Positions 35,323 through 43,711 are shown, counted from the first letter of the stretch. The stretch: DNA of 64,000 bases from Scytonema sp. UIC 10036 (GCF_009725235.1 NZ_WJFC01000010.1:1-64000); one strand, 5' to 3'. Notes: a model not told the origin generated them from the letters alone. A program made the numbers and translations.

Positions 35323-35844
35323 ATGCCTGCTATCATTCCTTACCCTACTCAGCGACCCACTTTACAGTTTGGCGCTTTCGGTCAAATTGTCAAAGAAATG
35401 CAGAAAGCTTTAAACCAAAGACTGGTTCAATTGGACACTGTATCAGCTTGTCCGATGTCAGTTTCTACAACAGGCTACTTTGATCGACAAACTCAAAATG
35501 CTGTGAAGTATTTGCAGTGCCTTGCTTTTTTAACCGTGGATGGAATTGTCAGAGAAGAAACGTGGAACTACCTGTACAAAGGATCTGATAGCTTACCACA
35601 ACTTAGTGTTGGCAGTCACGGATCTGTAGTGAAAGCAGTTCAAGAAGCACTCAAAGCAGGCGGCTATTATTATGGAACTGTCGATGGTGTTTTTGAGGCG
35701 AAAACTGAGAACGCAGTTCGGGCATTTCAATCAGAGAATTATTTGGTTAGTAATGGCAAGATTGAATCACGAACTTGGCGCGTTTTGAGCAAGCTTGAAG
35801 TTCATGCTTGTCGCTGTAACATTAATGCGTTTGGCGGACAGTAG
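35323..35844 (+). CDS. Double peptidoglycan-binding domain protein
   Basis: 173 residues with two PG_binding_1 domains. The first (about 14-88) reads FGAFGQIVKEMQKALNQRL ... TTGYFDRQTQNAVKYLQ ... VDGIVREETWNYL. The second (about 95-160) reads LSVGSHGSVVKAVQEALK ... DGVFEAKTENAVRAFQS ... KIESRTWRVL. There is no signal peptide in the called frame, so export is uncertain; an upstream in-frame start was not found. The short C-terminal tail has two Cys (HACRCN). It likely anchors to cell-wall peptidoglycan. A dispersed repeat begins 3 bp after the stop. Confidence 0.85.
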   Translation: MPAIIPYPTQRPTLQFGAFGQIVKEMQKALNQRLVQLDTVSACPMSVSTTGYFDRQTQNAVKYLQCLAFLTVDGIVREETWNYLYKGSDSLPQLSVGSHGSVVKAVQEALKAGGYYYGTVDGVFEAKTENAVRAFQSENYLVSNGKIESRTWRVLSKLEVHACRCNINAFGGQ

Positions 35845-36045
35845 GTTGGGTTGAGGAACGAAACCCAACATTTATCAGCATTTGTTGGGTTTCGTTTATG
35901 TGTTCTAGCCCAATCTAGAATTTCCGAGAGCCCTTACAGTATTGAGTTGAGAATGAGCTATGCGAGGGCGAAGTCTCGCTTGGCTTGTATAGAGGCGGAG
36001 CCTCTAAAGAAGGCATTCCCAGGCTCCGCCTGGGAACGAATGCAA
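35845..36045. repeat. Two dispersed repeats: GTAGGTTGGGTTGAGG type and AGGCGGAGCCT palindromes
   Basis: 35845-35945 repeats the GGTTGGGTTGAGGAACGAAACC family (itself an inverted repeat with CCCAAC...GTTGGG). 35985-36045 carries GAGGCGGAGCCTC and CCCAGGCTCCGCCTGGG palindromes, shared with 40545-40640. A 106-codon frame across this DNA is rejected. Confidence 0.8.
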
Positions 36046-36049
36046 CGAG

Positions 36050-36835
36050 CTAAGCCGATTTGCCCAAGTAAGCTTCTAAAACTTTTGAATTGTTTTGAAT
36101 TTCCTCTGGTGTTCCATCAGCAAGATTTTTCCCTTCTGCAAGCACCCAAACCCGATCGCACAAGGACATGATGACATCCATGTTATGCTCGATAATTAGA
36201 AATGTCATCCCCGTCTCATTCCAAGAGTTGATGCGAGCGCAAATTTCATCTATCAATCTGGGATTCACTCCAGCTGCTGGTTCATCAAGTAAAATTAACT
36301 TGGGATTGGTCATTAGTGCTCTTCCCATTTCTAGAAGCTTGCGTTGTCCGCCGGACAAACCCCCTGCGTATTCCTGTGCTTTGTGTGCCAACCCTACAGA
36401 TTCTAACAAGACCATGGCTCGTTCTTTGAGTTCTTTTTGTTCTTGAGCGATTTTATGTTGTTGGAATTGCACTTGCCAAAAGTTTTCGCCCGTTTGTTTT
36501 TGCCCTGCTAACAGCATATTTTCCAACACGGACAACCGCGACAGTGTTCTGGCTACCTGAAAAGTTCGTACCATACCAGCACAAGCAATTTGATATGGCT
36601 GTAAGTGCTGAATGGGTTCTCCATCAAAAATCACCCGTCCTTTATCTGGGCGGATAAAGTTTGAGAGTAAGTTAAATAAAGTTGTTTTGCCAGCACCGTT
36701 AGGACCAATTAAGCCAGTGATACCACCAGCTGCTACGTGAATCTCAGCATTATCAACTGCTCGAATACCGCCAAAATTTTTACAAAGCCCGGTGGCTGAT
36801 AGTAATTGAATTTGAGATGGCTCTTTATTTACCAA
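36050..36835 (-). CDS. LivG-type branched-chain/neutral amino acid ABC ATPase
   Basis: 261 residues. Walker A is GPNGAGKTT (about residues 42-50), the signature LSGGQRKLLEMGRAL, and Walker B LILLDEPAAGVN. The AAGVNP motif and the IIEHNMDVIMSLCDRVWVLAEG end are typical of LivG and of the cyanobacterial NatA protein. It overlaps the upstream LivM-type permease by 11 nt. The remaining parts of such a transporter (LivF, LivH and the binding protein) are not in the window, as is common for cyanobacterial Nat systems. It is likely part of an ammonium-scavenging neutral amino acid importer. Confidence 0.88.
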   Translation of the reverse strand: MVNKEPSQIQLLSATGLCKNFGGIRAVDNAEIHVAAGGITGLIGPNGAGKTTLFNLLSNFIRPDKGRVIFDGEPIQHLQPYQIACAGMVRTFQVARTLSRLSVLENMLLAGQKQTGENFWQVQFQQHKIAQEQKELKERAMVLLESVGLAHKAQEYAGGLSGGQRKLLEMGRALMTNPKLILLDEPAAGVNPRLIDEICARINSWNETGMTFLIIEHNMDVIMSLCDRVWVLAEGKNLADGTPEEIQNNSKVLEAYLGKSA

Positions 36836-37955
36836 GGGTAAGTTCCTCCTTTTTCCCTAAGATACCTTGAGGACGCCAAATCATCAGTACCATCAAAAGT
36901 AAACCAATAATCATGATACGAAGCGCACTCAATTGGTCTGAATTGAGGGGAATGATTTTGTCTAAATTGCGGCTACCTTCATAGTAAATAAAGTAAATGA
37001 CTGCGCCAAGGATTGTACCGAGATTGTTCCCAGAACCGCCGAGAATGACCATAATCCAAGCGTTAAAAGTTTCTTGTGGTTCAAAATTATTGGGGTAAAT
37101 TGCTGCAATTTGCCATGCAATAAAAGCACCGGAAATTCCTGCGATCGCACCTCCTAACATGAGGGATTGTACTTTATACCAGAAAACGTTTTTTCCCAGT
37201 GCTTTGGGAATCTCCTCATCTTCGCGGATCGCTTTTAGGATGCGACCCCAAGGCGATCGCACTAAAATTTCCAACCGCCAGAATACAAAAGCTAAAACTA
37301 TAAGTGATAGCAGCATTAGACCTGCTTTTGGGTCATAATCATACAATTTAATAACACCAGAAATATAAATTGCTGCTATTAACAGTGCCAAGAAAATTCC
37401 GATGATGAGACGCGAGATAAATTCTTGTTTTTTTACTGTTTTGTTATTTGAATTGCGGTGTGTGACTTGGGAAGCGCGAATCCATCGCCATAACTGCCAT
37501 AAACTGATAACAGCGAGCAGAGTTAACAGTGCAATCATTGCTAGTTTGATAAATATATTTGGTGCAAGAGTTGCTAGAGGGATGGGATAACTTTGTACGC
37601 CAAAAGCACCCGATCTCCATTGGTTGCCCACAGGTAAATCTTGGTTATTAACCACCAGTCGAATCAGTTCGCCGACACCGATAGTCACAATTGCCAGGTA
37701 ATCTTCTCGCAAGCGCAGCGTTGAGAAACCGATGATGAGTCCCAAAATTGCAGCAATAACAGATCCAATCAGCATTGAGAGGATGATGGGGATGCCCATA
37801 AGGGTTAACAGTACAGTGGTGTAAGCACCCAGTGTCATAAAGGCGACATGACCAAAGTTAACTAAGCCTGTAAAACCCCACTGTAAGTTCAGTCCCAAAC
37901 TGAACAAAGCAAAGATTGACGTAGAAATTGTGAGAAAAATTAGGTATTCTGCCAT
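36825..37955 (-). CDS. LivM-type branched-chain/neutral amino acid ABC permease
   Basis: 376 residues with about nine membrane helices. Family motifs are SLGLNLQWGFTGLVNFGHVAFM near the N-terminus, LRLREDYLAIVTIGVGELIRL, and the cytoplasmic coupling-loop region PWGRILKAIREDEEIPKALGKN. About 50 residues (about 165-215) between helices form an extra basic segment plus helix (TVKKQEFISRLIIGIFLALLIAAIYISG). It is first in a two-gene operon with the LivG ATPase. Upstream is only a heptamer array and a short promoter space. Confidence 0.88.
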   Translation of the reverse strand: MAEYLIFLTISTSIFALFSLGLNLQWGFTGLVNFGHVAFMTLGAYTTVLLTLMGIPIILSMLIGSVIAAILGLIIGFSTLRLREDYLAIVTIGVGELIRLVVNNQDLPVGNQWRSGAFGVQSYPIPLATLAPNIFIKLAMIALLTLLAVISLWQLWRWIRASQVTHRNSNNKTVKKQEFISRLIIGIFLALLIAAIYISGVIKLYDYDPKAGLMLLSLIVLAFVFWRLEILVRSPWGRILKAIREDEEIPKALGKNVFWYKVQSLMLGGAIAGISGAFIAWQIAAIYPNNFEPQETFNAWIMVILGGSGNNLGTILGAVIYFIYYEGSRNLDKIIPLNSDQLSALRIMIIGLLLMVLMIWRPQGILGKKEELTLGK

Positions 37956-37964
37956 AGGACGTTA

Positions 37965-38145
37965 GTTGTTAGTTGTTAGTTGTTAGTTGTTAGTGGTTGG
38001 TGGTTGGTAGTTGGTGGTGTAGGACAGGCGAAACGCCTGTTATCGTGAGTGGTTGGCAGGTTGTTGTTCGTAAAAAAAGTAACGATTATTACTTTGTAAC
38101 AATTAACCACTAACCACTAACCACTAACCACCAACCACTAACCAA
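37965..38145. repeat. GTTAGTT and CACTAAC heptamer arrays flanking a short unique segment
   Basis: TTAGTTG units at 37965-38000 and the complementary ACCACTA units at 38105-38145 face each other about 100 bp apart, forming a large imperfect inverted repeat upstream of the livM-type gene. Confidence 0.8.
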
Positions 38146-38207
38146 ATTTGTTAAACATTGCCATTGTTATGGGAACACTATAATGGACTGTGGTTGGGGT
38201 AAAACGT

Positions 38208-38405
38208 ATGAATTTGCTGCGGATTAGGATACATCATTTAATTGAGCAGTTAGCTGATGAGGATTTGGAGAGTTTTTGGAATTCGGTACACGCAATGCAT
38301 TGTGACTTTTATATGCTAAAAGCCATACAAGAAGTCAAGCGATCGCAGCAACCTTGGGATACTCTAACCCATGAAGAAGCGTTGCGACTGTTGATTTTTT
38401 CATAA
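38208..38405 (+). CDS. Small protein, possible antitoxin partner
   Basis: 65 residues from the ATG at 38208 (MNLLRIRIHHLIEQLADEDL); the frame extends to 38190 without better support. It is helical and acidic/basic mixed, ending in THEEALRLLIF. The pattern 'LIEQLADEDLESFWNSV' and a short tail resemble cyanobacterial small proteins that accompany RelE/ParE or PIN toxins, binding the toxin through the C-terminus. The toxin-like gene lies 160 bp downstream, beyond a repeat array, farther than usual for a coupled pair. Function is inferred from position only. Confidence 0.45.
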   Translation: MNLLRIRIHHLIEQLADEDLESFWNSVHAMHCDFYMLKAIQEVKRSQQPWDTLTHEEALRLLIFS

Positions 38406-38555
38406 AATGTCGTTTGTCATTTGTCCGTAGTCATTTGTCCTTTGTGATTTACCAATGACACTTGACACTTGACCAATGACACTTGACCAATGACACTTGA
38501 CCAATGACACTTGACCAATGACACTTGACCAATGACAAATGACAAGTGAGTAATG
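38405..38555. repeat. ACACTTGACCAATG 14-bp tandem array
   Basis: About seven units of ACACTTGACCAATG lie between the two small genes, with variant GTCATTTGTC units at the left end. It may have expanded between an original antitoxin-toxin pair. Confidence 0.88.
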
Positions 38556-38565
38556 ATTTGTGAGA

Positions 38566-38817
38566 ATGGAAGTGCGCTATGCGAGGTCTTTTTTAAAAGA
38601 TCTTAAGAGTTTAGAACCTGCGGCATACCAGCGGGTCTATGATTTTGTTTTTATTGAATTTGCTAAGAAGGGGCTGCTGCACGGTTTGCCAGAGATGCGC
38701 CAGATTGACAGCGAGGGGATTTTTTACCGTTTTACCGTAGATGATTATTTGATAGGTTTAGAGGTTAAAGGGGAAATTGTCAAGTTCCTCAGGGTCATAC
38801 CTATGCCAGATGTTTAA
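38566..38817 (+). CDS. RelE/ParE-family toxin-like protein
   Basis: 83 residues from the ATG at 38566 (MEVRYARSFLKDLKSLEPAAYQRVYDFVF). It shows the ParE/RelE layout: a strand, a helical pair with basic residues, then GLPEMRQI ... GIFYRFTVDDYLIGLEVKGEIVKFLRVIP, in which the last strand ends with an Arg and a hydrophobic pattern typical of the family. RelE members cleave mRNA at the ribosome and ParE members poison gyrase; which applies here cannot be told. The possible partner is the gene at 38208-38405. Confidence 0.72.
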   Translation: MEVRYARSFLKDLKSLEPAAYQRVYDFVFIEFAKKGLLHGLPEMRQIDSEGIFYRFTVDDYLIGLEVKGEIVKFLRVIPMPDV

Positions 38818-38922
38818 GCTATAGAGTTGGGCAAACACTTAAAACTGTATAAGAGAGACCGAGGAACGAGAGCACCTTGGCTTAAACTTGTTTGTGAAAA
38901 TCACTTTACTTGAGATTTCCCT

Positions 38923-40509
38923 ATGGACGCTACGGCACTTTGGCAGCGATACCAGCAATGGTTGTATTTCCATGAAGGATTGGGCTTGTACTTAGATGTT
39001 AGCCGGATGCGCTTTGACGATGCCTTTGTCGAGAAGTTACAGCCGAAGTTTGAAAAAGCTTTTGCGGATATGGCGGAACTTGAGAAGGGTGCGATCGCCA
39101 ATCCAGATGAAGACCGGATGGTTGGGCATTATTGGCTGAGAAATCCGGATTTAGCGCCTTATCCAGAGCTAACCCAAGAAATTGTCGATTCAATCGAGCA
39201 AATCGAGGATTTTGCTGATAAAATTCACACAGGTGGAATTCATCCCCCAAAAGCTCCCCGCTTCACCGATATTATCTCCATTGGTATAGGTGGTTCTGCC
39301 TTGGGTCCTGAATTCGTTGCAGAAGCCTTAGCCCCAGACTTCCCACCACTGGCAATTCACTTTATCGATAATACCGATCCAGCAGGAATTGACCGCATCT
39401 TAACTCAAGTGAGAAATCGCCTAGCTAGTACTTTGGTACTGGTGATTTCCAAATCTGGGGGAACTCCAGAACCCCGCAATGGCATGCTCGAAGTTAAGAA
39501 AGCTTACGCCGGACAGAATTTGGACTTTACCCAGTATGCGATCGCCATCACCATGCCAGGGAGTAAGCTAGACGAACAAGCAAAATCGGAAAACTGGTTG
39601 GCTAGATTCCCCATGTTCGACTGGGTAGGAGGAAGAACTTCCGAGATGTCAGCAGTAGGGCTTGTACCAGCAGCATTGCAAGGAATAGATATTCAAGCAA
39701 TGCTAGAGGGGGCAAAAGAAATGGATGATGCCACCCGAATTCCCGATTTGAAAAAGAACCCAGCTGCATTGTTAGCATTGTCTTGGTATGCTGCAGGCAA
39801 TGGACGCGGAGAAAAAGACATGGTTGTCCTACCTTATAAGGACAGCTTGCTTTTATTCAGTCGCTACTTGCAACAGCTAGTGATGGAATCCTTGGGTAAA
39901 GAAAAGGACTTGGAAGGAAATATCGTCCACCAAGGAATAGCCGTTTACGGAAACAAAGGTTCAACCGATCAACACGCTTACGTTCAGCAGCTGCGAGACG
40001 GTGTACCAAACTTCTTTGTCACCTTTATTGAAGTTTTGGAAGATCGCAAAGGTGCATCTCCAGAATTAGAACCCGGAATCACAGCAGGCGATTACTTATC
40101 CGGTTTCCTCCAAGGAACCCGCCAAGCACTGTATGAAAACCAGAGGGATTCAATTACAGTCACCATTCCCCAAGTCAATTCCCGTACAGTAGGTGCATTG
40201 ATTGCATTATACGATCGCGCTGTAGGTTATTATGCCAGCCTAGTTGGCATCAACGCCTACCATCAACCAGGGGTAGAAGCTGGTAAAAAAGCAGCCGCTA
40301 CAATTCTTGAATTGCAAAAACGAGTTGTGGAAGTCCTGCAAAATGAAAAAGCAGCCCTTTCTATAGAAGAAATAGCAGCAAAAGCAGGTGCATCCGAGCA
40401 AGTTGAAGCGATTTACAAGATTCTGCGACATTTACACACAAATCAGCGTGGCGTAGTGCTAGAAGGAAACCTTGGACAACCCAGCAGTTTAAAAGTTGCG
40501 ATCGCCTAA
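38923..40509 (+). CDS. pgi: Glucose-6-phosphate isomerase
   Basis: 528 residues, the length typical of cyanobacterial Pgi. It interconverts glucose-6-phosphate and fructose-6-phosphate in glycolysis and the oxidative pentose phosphate pathway. Sugar-phosphate-binding SIS elements are [17 protein letters not shown] and [16 protein letters not shown]. The conserved [15 protein letters not shown] contains the catalytic His, and the C-terminal [13 protein letters not shown] carries the catalytic Lys region. The start ATG at 38923 has the conserved [25 protein letters not shown] N-terminus. Confidence 0.96.
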   Translation: MDATALWQRYQQWLYFHEGLGLYLDVSRMRFDDAFVEKLQPKFEKAFADMAELEKGAIANPDEDRMVGHYWLRNPDLAPYPELTQEIVDSIEQIEDFADKIHTGGIHPPKAPRFTDIISIGIGGSALGPEFVAEALAPDFPPLAIHFIDNTDPAGIDRILTQVRNRLASTLVLVISKSGGTPEPRNGMLEVKKAYAGQNLDFTQYAIAITMPGSKLDEQAKSENWLARFPMFDWVGGRTSEMSAVGLVPAALQGIDIQAMLEGAKEMDDATRIPDLKKNPAALLALSWYAAGNGRGEKDMVVLPYKDSLLLFSRYLQQLVMESLGKEKDLEGNIVHQGIAVYGNKGSTDQHAYVQQLRDGVPNFFVTFIEVLEDRKGASPELEPGITAGDYLSGFLQGTRQALYENQRDSITVTIPQVNSRTVGALIALYDRAVGYYASLVGINAYHQPGVEAGKKAAATILELQKRVVEVLQNEKAALSIEEIAAKAGASEQVEAIYKILRHLHTNQRGVVLEGNLGQPSSLKVAIA

Positions 40510-40544
40510 GTTCATCTCAATCCCGAACTCACCTCCCCTTACCT

Positions 40545-40640
40545 CGTTCCCAGGCTCCGCCTCCGGTTACCTCGTTCCCAGGCGGAGCCTGGGAATGCAG
40601 ATCTAGAGGCTCCGCCTCCCTCAAGGCATTCCCAGCAAGA
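40545..40640. repeat. CCCAGGCTCCGCCTGGG-type palindromic repeats
   Basis: Several overlapping CGTTCCCAGGCTCCGCCT, GGCGGAGCCTGGGAATG and GAGGCTCCGCCTCC units can form nested hairpins. The same family lies at 35985-36045. It is likely a dispersed cyanobacterial palindromic repeat after pgi. The remainder of the 40510-40756 gap shows no gene. Confidence 0.8.
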
Positions 40641-40756
40641 AGCACCGGAGCGAGAAACAAAGAATACTGCATCTCCAGCATCATTCACTGACATTAGAAG
40701 CATCACATATCACATCTCATGCATCTTTTGTTGTTAAAGTAACATTTTTTTAATGT

Positions 40757-40800
40757 AGAGCATCTAAGATTGAAGATAAAGCTTCAATCTTAGATGCTCT
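40757..40800 (+). terminator. 19-bp perfect hairpin just upstream of cupin gene
   Basis: 40757-40775 pairs perfectly with 40782-40800 around a 6-nt loop, followed by TTTTAGG. It is shaped like a terminator but lies only 15 bp before the ATG at 40815 and 248 bp after pgi. It may end the pgi transcript, or control the cupin gene as an attenuator or by occluding its start. Confidence 0.65.
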
Positions 40801-40814
40801 TTTAGGATATTGAT

Positions 40815-41267
40815 ATGAGTAAATACCGGGGGATAGAAATCCGCAAGCTGGAGTCCAGCAAAGGCGGAATGTTGCACTTTTTTACAGCACAAGCCAGTGA
40901 TGAAACTATGCTGGTACAGATTCCACCAAATACTATAGATGATTTATTTGTTCACAAAACACATACCGACCAACTACTAGTAGTAAAAGGTAAGTTTGTC
41001 ATTGTAAGCCTACTTAACAAGCAGTATCAGTATCTTCCTTTAAGTGAAGACCATCCTGTTATGGTCATCATTCCACCAGGTGTTTTACATGGAGCAATAA
41101 ATCTCAGTTCGGAACCCGTTGTTTTGGTGAATGCGTTATTGCGTCACAAGCCACCTGTGGAACGAGATTATATTCCACAAAAGCGACCATTTCCTTACGA
41201 TTTGGAAGCAGCAAAAGCAGCATTGAAAAACTTAGAGGAGAGAAAACAAGTCAGTAGTTTGGCATAA
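40815..41267 (+). CDS. Cupin domain protein
   Basis: 150 residues, a single cupin beta-barrel. Segments include LVQIPPNTIDDLFVHKTHTDQLLVVKGKFVIVSL and HPVMVIIPPGVLHGAINLSSEPVVLVNALLRHKP. Cupin motif 1 would be H-K-THTDQ with a basic/His pair and motif 2 PPGVLHGAIN, so one or two His could bind a metal. It resembles sugar-epimerase-like (RmlC) or dioxygenase-like small cupins, but no substrate can be assigned. The C-terminal helix is basic (AAKAALKNLEERKQ). A strong hairpin lies at its 5' edge. Confidence 0.75.
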   Translation: MSKYRGIEIRKLESSKGGMLHFFTAQASDETMLVQIPPNTIDDLFVHKTHTDQLLVVKGKFVIVSLLNKQYQYLPLSEDHPVMVIIPPGVLHGAINLSSEPVVLVNALLRHKPPVERDYIPQKRPFPYDLEAAKAALKNLEERKQVSSLA

Positions 41268-41644
41268 GTATTCATCAATGTAGAGACAAGCATGGCTAGT
41301 CTTTAGAATATTTAATGCTGGGTACAAAAAGAAATAATTAACCGCAGCCTGTAGCAGACGGACGGAGTTCAAGGAAGAGACGCGGAGACTGTGGGACGCT
41401 CTGACGCGGAGACATCTCAGATGAGGATTGAACCCCAACCTAGTTGTCAACTTATAGAAATTGGCGGTTTAAACCGCTTGGGGCTGTCGCCCCGGACCGG
41501 CGGAGTGCAAACTCTCCGCGTCTGGTGTGTCTCTACGCCCCGCGTCTCTTCGATAAATTTGTATCTCAGCAGACTGGGAAACGCTATAGGTTTGCAAGCA
41601 TTTAGAGTAGTATTAAAATACTACTCTAAAATGAATTTAACACT
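41268..41644. other. Repeat-rich spacer left of the cassette cluster
   Basis: It contains GACGCGGAGAC-rich DNA at 41368-41416, an opposite-orientation relative at about 41505-41553 (CTCCGCGTCTGGTGTGTC), and hairpins such as GGCGGTTTAAACCGC near 41463. No gene is called. Confidence 0.6.
41368..41416 (+). repeat. Left copy of ~50-bp inverted repeat flanking the cassette cluster
   Basis: TTCAAGGAAGAGACGCGGAG... through GCGGAGACATC. Its reverse complement recurs at 43577-43626 with only a few mismatches. The two copies bracket 2.2 kb holding four cassette copies. Confidence 0.8.
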
Positions 41645-41965
41645 ATGAATGAACCGACATCACAAAAACCTGCACGTCGTCGAGGAAGATTATTCCCAGA
41701 ACGGACTTTATCTCCAGAAGAACTTGCTAGAAGAAAAGCTGAACGAGAAGTATTTCATAAACGTTGTCGGGCAATTTTTGAAAGAGTACGTCCGGAACTG
41801 ATTGATAAATACTATGACTGGTACATAGCTGTTGAACCAGATAGTGGTGATTATTTCATTGATGAAGATAAAGAAGCAGCAAGCCTGAAAGCACGCCAAA
41901 AGTACCCAAATGCTGTTCACTGTATGTTTTGCTTAAATGAAATTGGAGCCACTGGCAGAATATGA
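41645..41965 (+). CDS. Cassette gene A, copy 1: conserved small protein, function unknown
   Basis: 106 residues. The N-terminus is basic (TSQKPARRRGRLFPE) and a helical section follows (SPEELARRKAEREVFHKRCRAIFERVRPELIDKYY, residues about 23-57). The C-terminal core is WYIAVEPDSGDYFIDEDKEA ... KYPNAVHCMFCLNEIGATGRI, reminiscent of DUF5678-like small domains. Its TGA stop overlaps the next gene's ATG (ATGA), so translation is coupled to the aspartyl protease gene. Related genes are at 42536 (broken), 42789, 43334 (truncated), 44541 (remnant) and 51603. Candidate roles are a protease partner, inhibitor or adaptor. No experiment or named family is known to me. Confidence 0.7.
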   Translation: MNEPTSQKPARRRGRLFPERTLSPEELARRKAEREVFHKRCRAIFERVRPELIDKYYDWYIAVEPDSGDYFIDEDKEAASLKARQKYPNAVHCMFCLNEIGATGRI

Positions 41966-42324
41966 TGCAGGGTAAATTTGGTGACAAAGGAGAGCTATTT
42001 TTTGAAATTGAATTAATTACTGCTGATGGATTAAATTTGCCTGTGGATGTTATGTTAGATACTGGCTTCACAGGCTTTATCGCTATTAATAAACAGGATC
42101 TAGATGCTCTTGGATGGGGTTTTATTCGTGAGGAAGAAATGCGAACAGCACAAGGCGAAACCCTTTTTGACATTTACTACGGTAAGGTACTGTTAGATGA
42201 ACAAGAGTATGAAATACCTGTTTTTGTAGGTGAAGTACTGACAGAGGTTTTGTTGGGTTCAGAGTGGTTAAAGATTCTACCTTTAACAGCTAATTATCAA
42301 GCAGGAATACTGACTTTGGGCTAA
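41962..42324 (+). CDS. Cassette gene B, copy 1: retropepsin-like aspartyl protease
   Basis: 120 residues, a single-domain clan AA aspartic protease. The catalytic motif is MLDTGFTGFIAI (Asp at about residue 30; the D-T-G triad), and the flap region is MRTAQGETLFDIYYGKVLLD. The second conserved segment EVLLGSEWLKIL corresponds to the hydrophobic-hydrophobic-Gly 'LLGxxxL' element. Like retropepsins it should act as a dimer. There is no signal peptide. It is translationally coupled to gene A. This is the only intact protease copy in the window. Confidence 0.8.
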   Translation: MMQGKFGDKGELFFEIELITADGLNLPVDVMLDTGFTGFIAINKQDLDALGWGFIREEEMRTAQGETLFDIYYGKVLLDEQEYEIPVFVGEVLTEVLLGSEWLKILPLTANYQAGILTLG

Positions 42325-42535
42325 AGAAGGGTTTGAATCAGGTAATGCATCTACTTGTTTGTTCACAGTAGGAGAAATTTGGTTTATGCGATCGCAAGAA
42401 TGGAAAAAGAATTTACGTTCCTACAAAGCTTGAAATTCAACCTTGTTGTAAATATCTGCTAAGGAAATCTGAAACGGAATTGAAGTAAAGCTTATACTTT
42501 CATCTTCTTCGTCATATTCACAAAGCGACCATCTA

Positions 42536-42715
42536 CGTTCCGAACTTATAGATTGATACTATGGTTGGTATATAGCTGTTGAGCCAGATAGCCGAGATTA
42601 TTTTGTATATGAAGATAAAGAAATTGCTACCAGAAAAGCTCGTCAGCAGCATCTGAACTTTGTTCACTTGATGTTCTGCCTAAATGAAACAGGAGCTACA
42701 GGCAGAACGTTGTAG
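42536..42715 (+). pseudogene. Cassette gene A, copy 2: decayed C-terminal part
   Basis: It reads RSELID-stop-YYGWYIAVEPDSRDYF ... HLMFCLNETGATGRTL to TAG at 42713. A TGA replaces the conserved Lys of IDKYY, and the N-terminal half is missing. No protease gene follows it. Confidence 0.85.
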
Positions 42716-42788
42716 TGTTAATTTGATATTTAGAGAGCCTTTTAGTTTACTATTGGAATAATCAGTTATTATAAATGAATTGAACACT

Positions 42789-43109
42789 ATGAGTGAATCA
42801 ACATCACAAAAACCTGCACGTCGTCGAGGACGAATATTTCCTGAAATTACTATATCTCCAGAAGAACTTGCCAGACATAAAGCTGAAGGAGAAGCATTTA
42901 GTCAACGCTGTTGGGCAATTTTTGAGAGACTCAAGCCAGAAATAATCGATAAATACTATGGCTGGTACATTGCTATCGAACCAGATAGTGGAGATTATTT
43001 TATTGATGTAGATAAAGAAGTGGCGCTCCTCAAAGCACGTCACAAGCATCCGAATGCTATTCACCACATTTTTGGTATTAATGAAACAGGAGTTTCTGGC
43101 AGAATATGA
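42789..43109 (+). CDS. Cassette gene A, copy 3: intact small protein
   Basis: 106 residues from the ATG at 42789 (MSESTSQKPARRRGRIFPEI). The frame has an earlier ATG at 42780, but 42789 aligns with copy 1. It is highly similar to copy 1 through the whole length: SPEELARHKAEGEAFSQRCWAIFERLKPEIIDKYYGWYIAIEPDSGDYFID..., ending NETGVSGRI. Its TGA overlaps the ATG of a protease gene by 4 nt, but that protease is truncated after about 33 codons. Gene A is therefore kept intact without a working partner. Confidence 0.75.
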   Translation: MSESTSQKPARRRGRIFPEITISPEELARHKAEGEAFSQRCWAIFERLKPEIIDKYYGWYIAIEPDSGDYFIDVDKEVALLKARHKHPNAIHHIFGINETGVSGRI

Positions 43110-43251
43110 TTCATGGTCAGTTTGGCGTTAAGGGTGAGTTATTTTTTGAGATAGATTTGATTACAGCTAATGGATTAAATCTTCCCGTAGATGCCATCAG
43201 AATATGATTCAGGGTCAATTTGGAGACAATGGACAGCTTTGTTCACAGTAG
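43106..43251 (+). pseudogene. Cassette gene B, copy 3: truncated and re-started protease remnants
   Basis: From 43106: MIHGQFGVKGELFFEIDLIT... then DAIRI and TGA at 43205-43207. This looks like recombination into the end of another gene A (GRI + ATGA). A second protease start follows immediately at 43204 (MIQGQFGDNGQL) and breaks after about 12 codons into downstream flank (TTGTTCACAGTAG) shared with 42358 onward. The catalytic DTG is lost in both. Confidence 0.85.
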
Positions 43252-43333
43252 AAGAAATTTTGTGAATGCGATCGCAAGAATGGAAAAAGATTATTATTAG
43301 AACGTAGGTTGGGTTGAGGAACGAAACCCAACT

Positions 43334-43513
43334 ATGACTGAAACAACATCGCAAAAACCTGCGCGTCGTAGAGTCAGAATTTTTCCTGAAATCACTATAT
43401 CACCAGAAGAATTAGCTAAACGTAAAGCAGAAAATGAAGAATTTTATCAACGGTGTTGGATAATTTTCGAGCATTTGGTAGCAAAGGAGAGCTATTTTTT
43501 GAAATTGAATTAA
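43334..43513 (+). pseudogene. Cassette copy 4: gene A fused out of frame to gene B start
   Basis: MTETTSQKPARRRVRIFPEI ... CWIIFEHLV matches gene A for ~47 residues. A deletion then joins it to the beginning of a protease gene (GSKGELFFEIELIAF readable in another frame). The resulting 59-codon frame ends at TAA 43511. The DNA just before the start is a GTTGGGTTGAGGAACGAAACCC dispersed repeat. Confidence 0.8.
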
Positions 43514-43576
43514 TTGCTTTTGTAGGTGGGGCTATGCCCTACAACATTAAATAGTGGGGGTTCAATCCCCCTACGT

Positions 43577-43626
43577 GATGTCCCCGCGTCTGGTGCGTCC
43601 CACAGTCTCCGCGTCTCTTCCTTGAA
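43577..43626 (-). repeat. Right copy of ~50-bp inverted repeat flanking the cassette cluster
   Basis: Near-perfect reverse complement of 41368-41416. It lies 85 bp before the VapBC-type pair. Confidence 0.8.
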
Positions 43627-43711
43627 AGAGTTTCCCTTTTGCTTTCTATCAAGCAATTCGTAAACTTCCTGATACAATAAAGGAGGGAATAATTAGAAAT
43701 CAGAAGTAACT

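Noticed and set aside
35851..36171. 106-codon plus-strand frame
   Set aside because: Made of two dispersed repeats plus antisense of the LivG-type gene.
38405..38555. CRISPR array
   Set aside because: Contiguous 14-bp units without spacers; this is a simple tandem repeat.
43550..43580. tRNA T-arm-like GGGGGTTCAATCCCCC
   Set aside because: No acceptor stem, anticodon arm or D-arm could be placed around it; it is part of dispersed repeat DNA.
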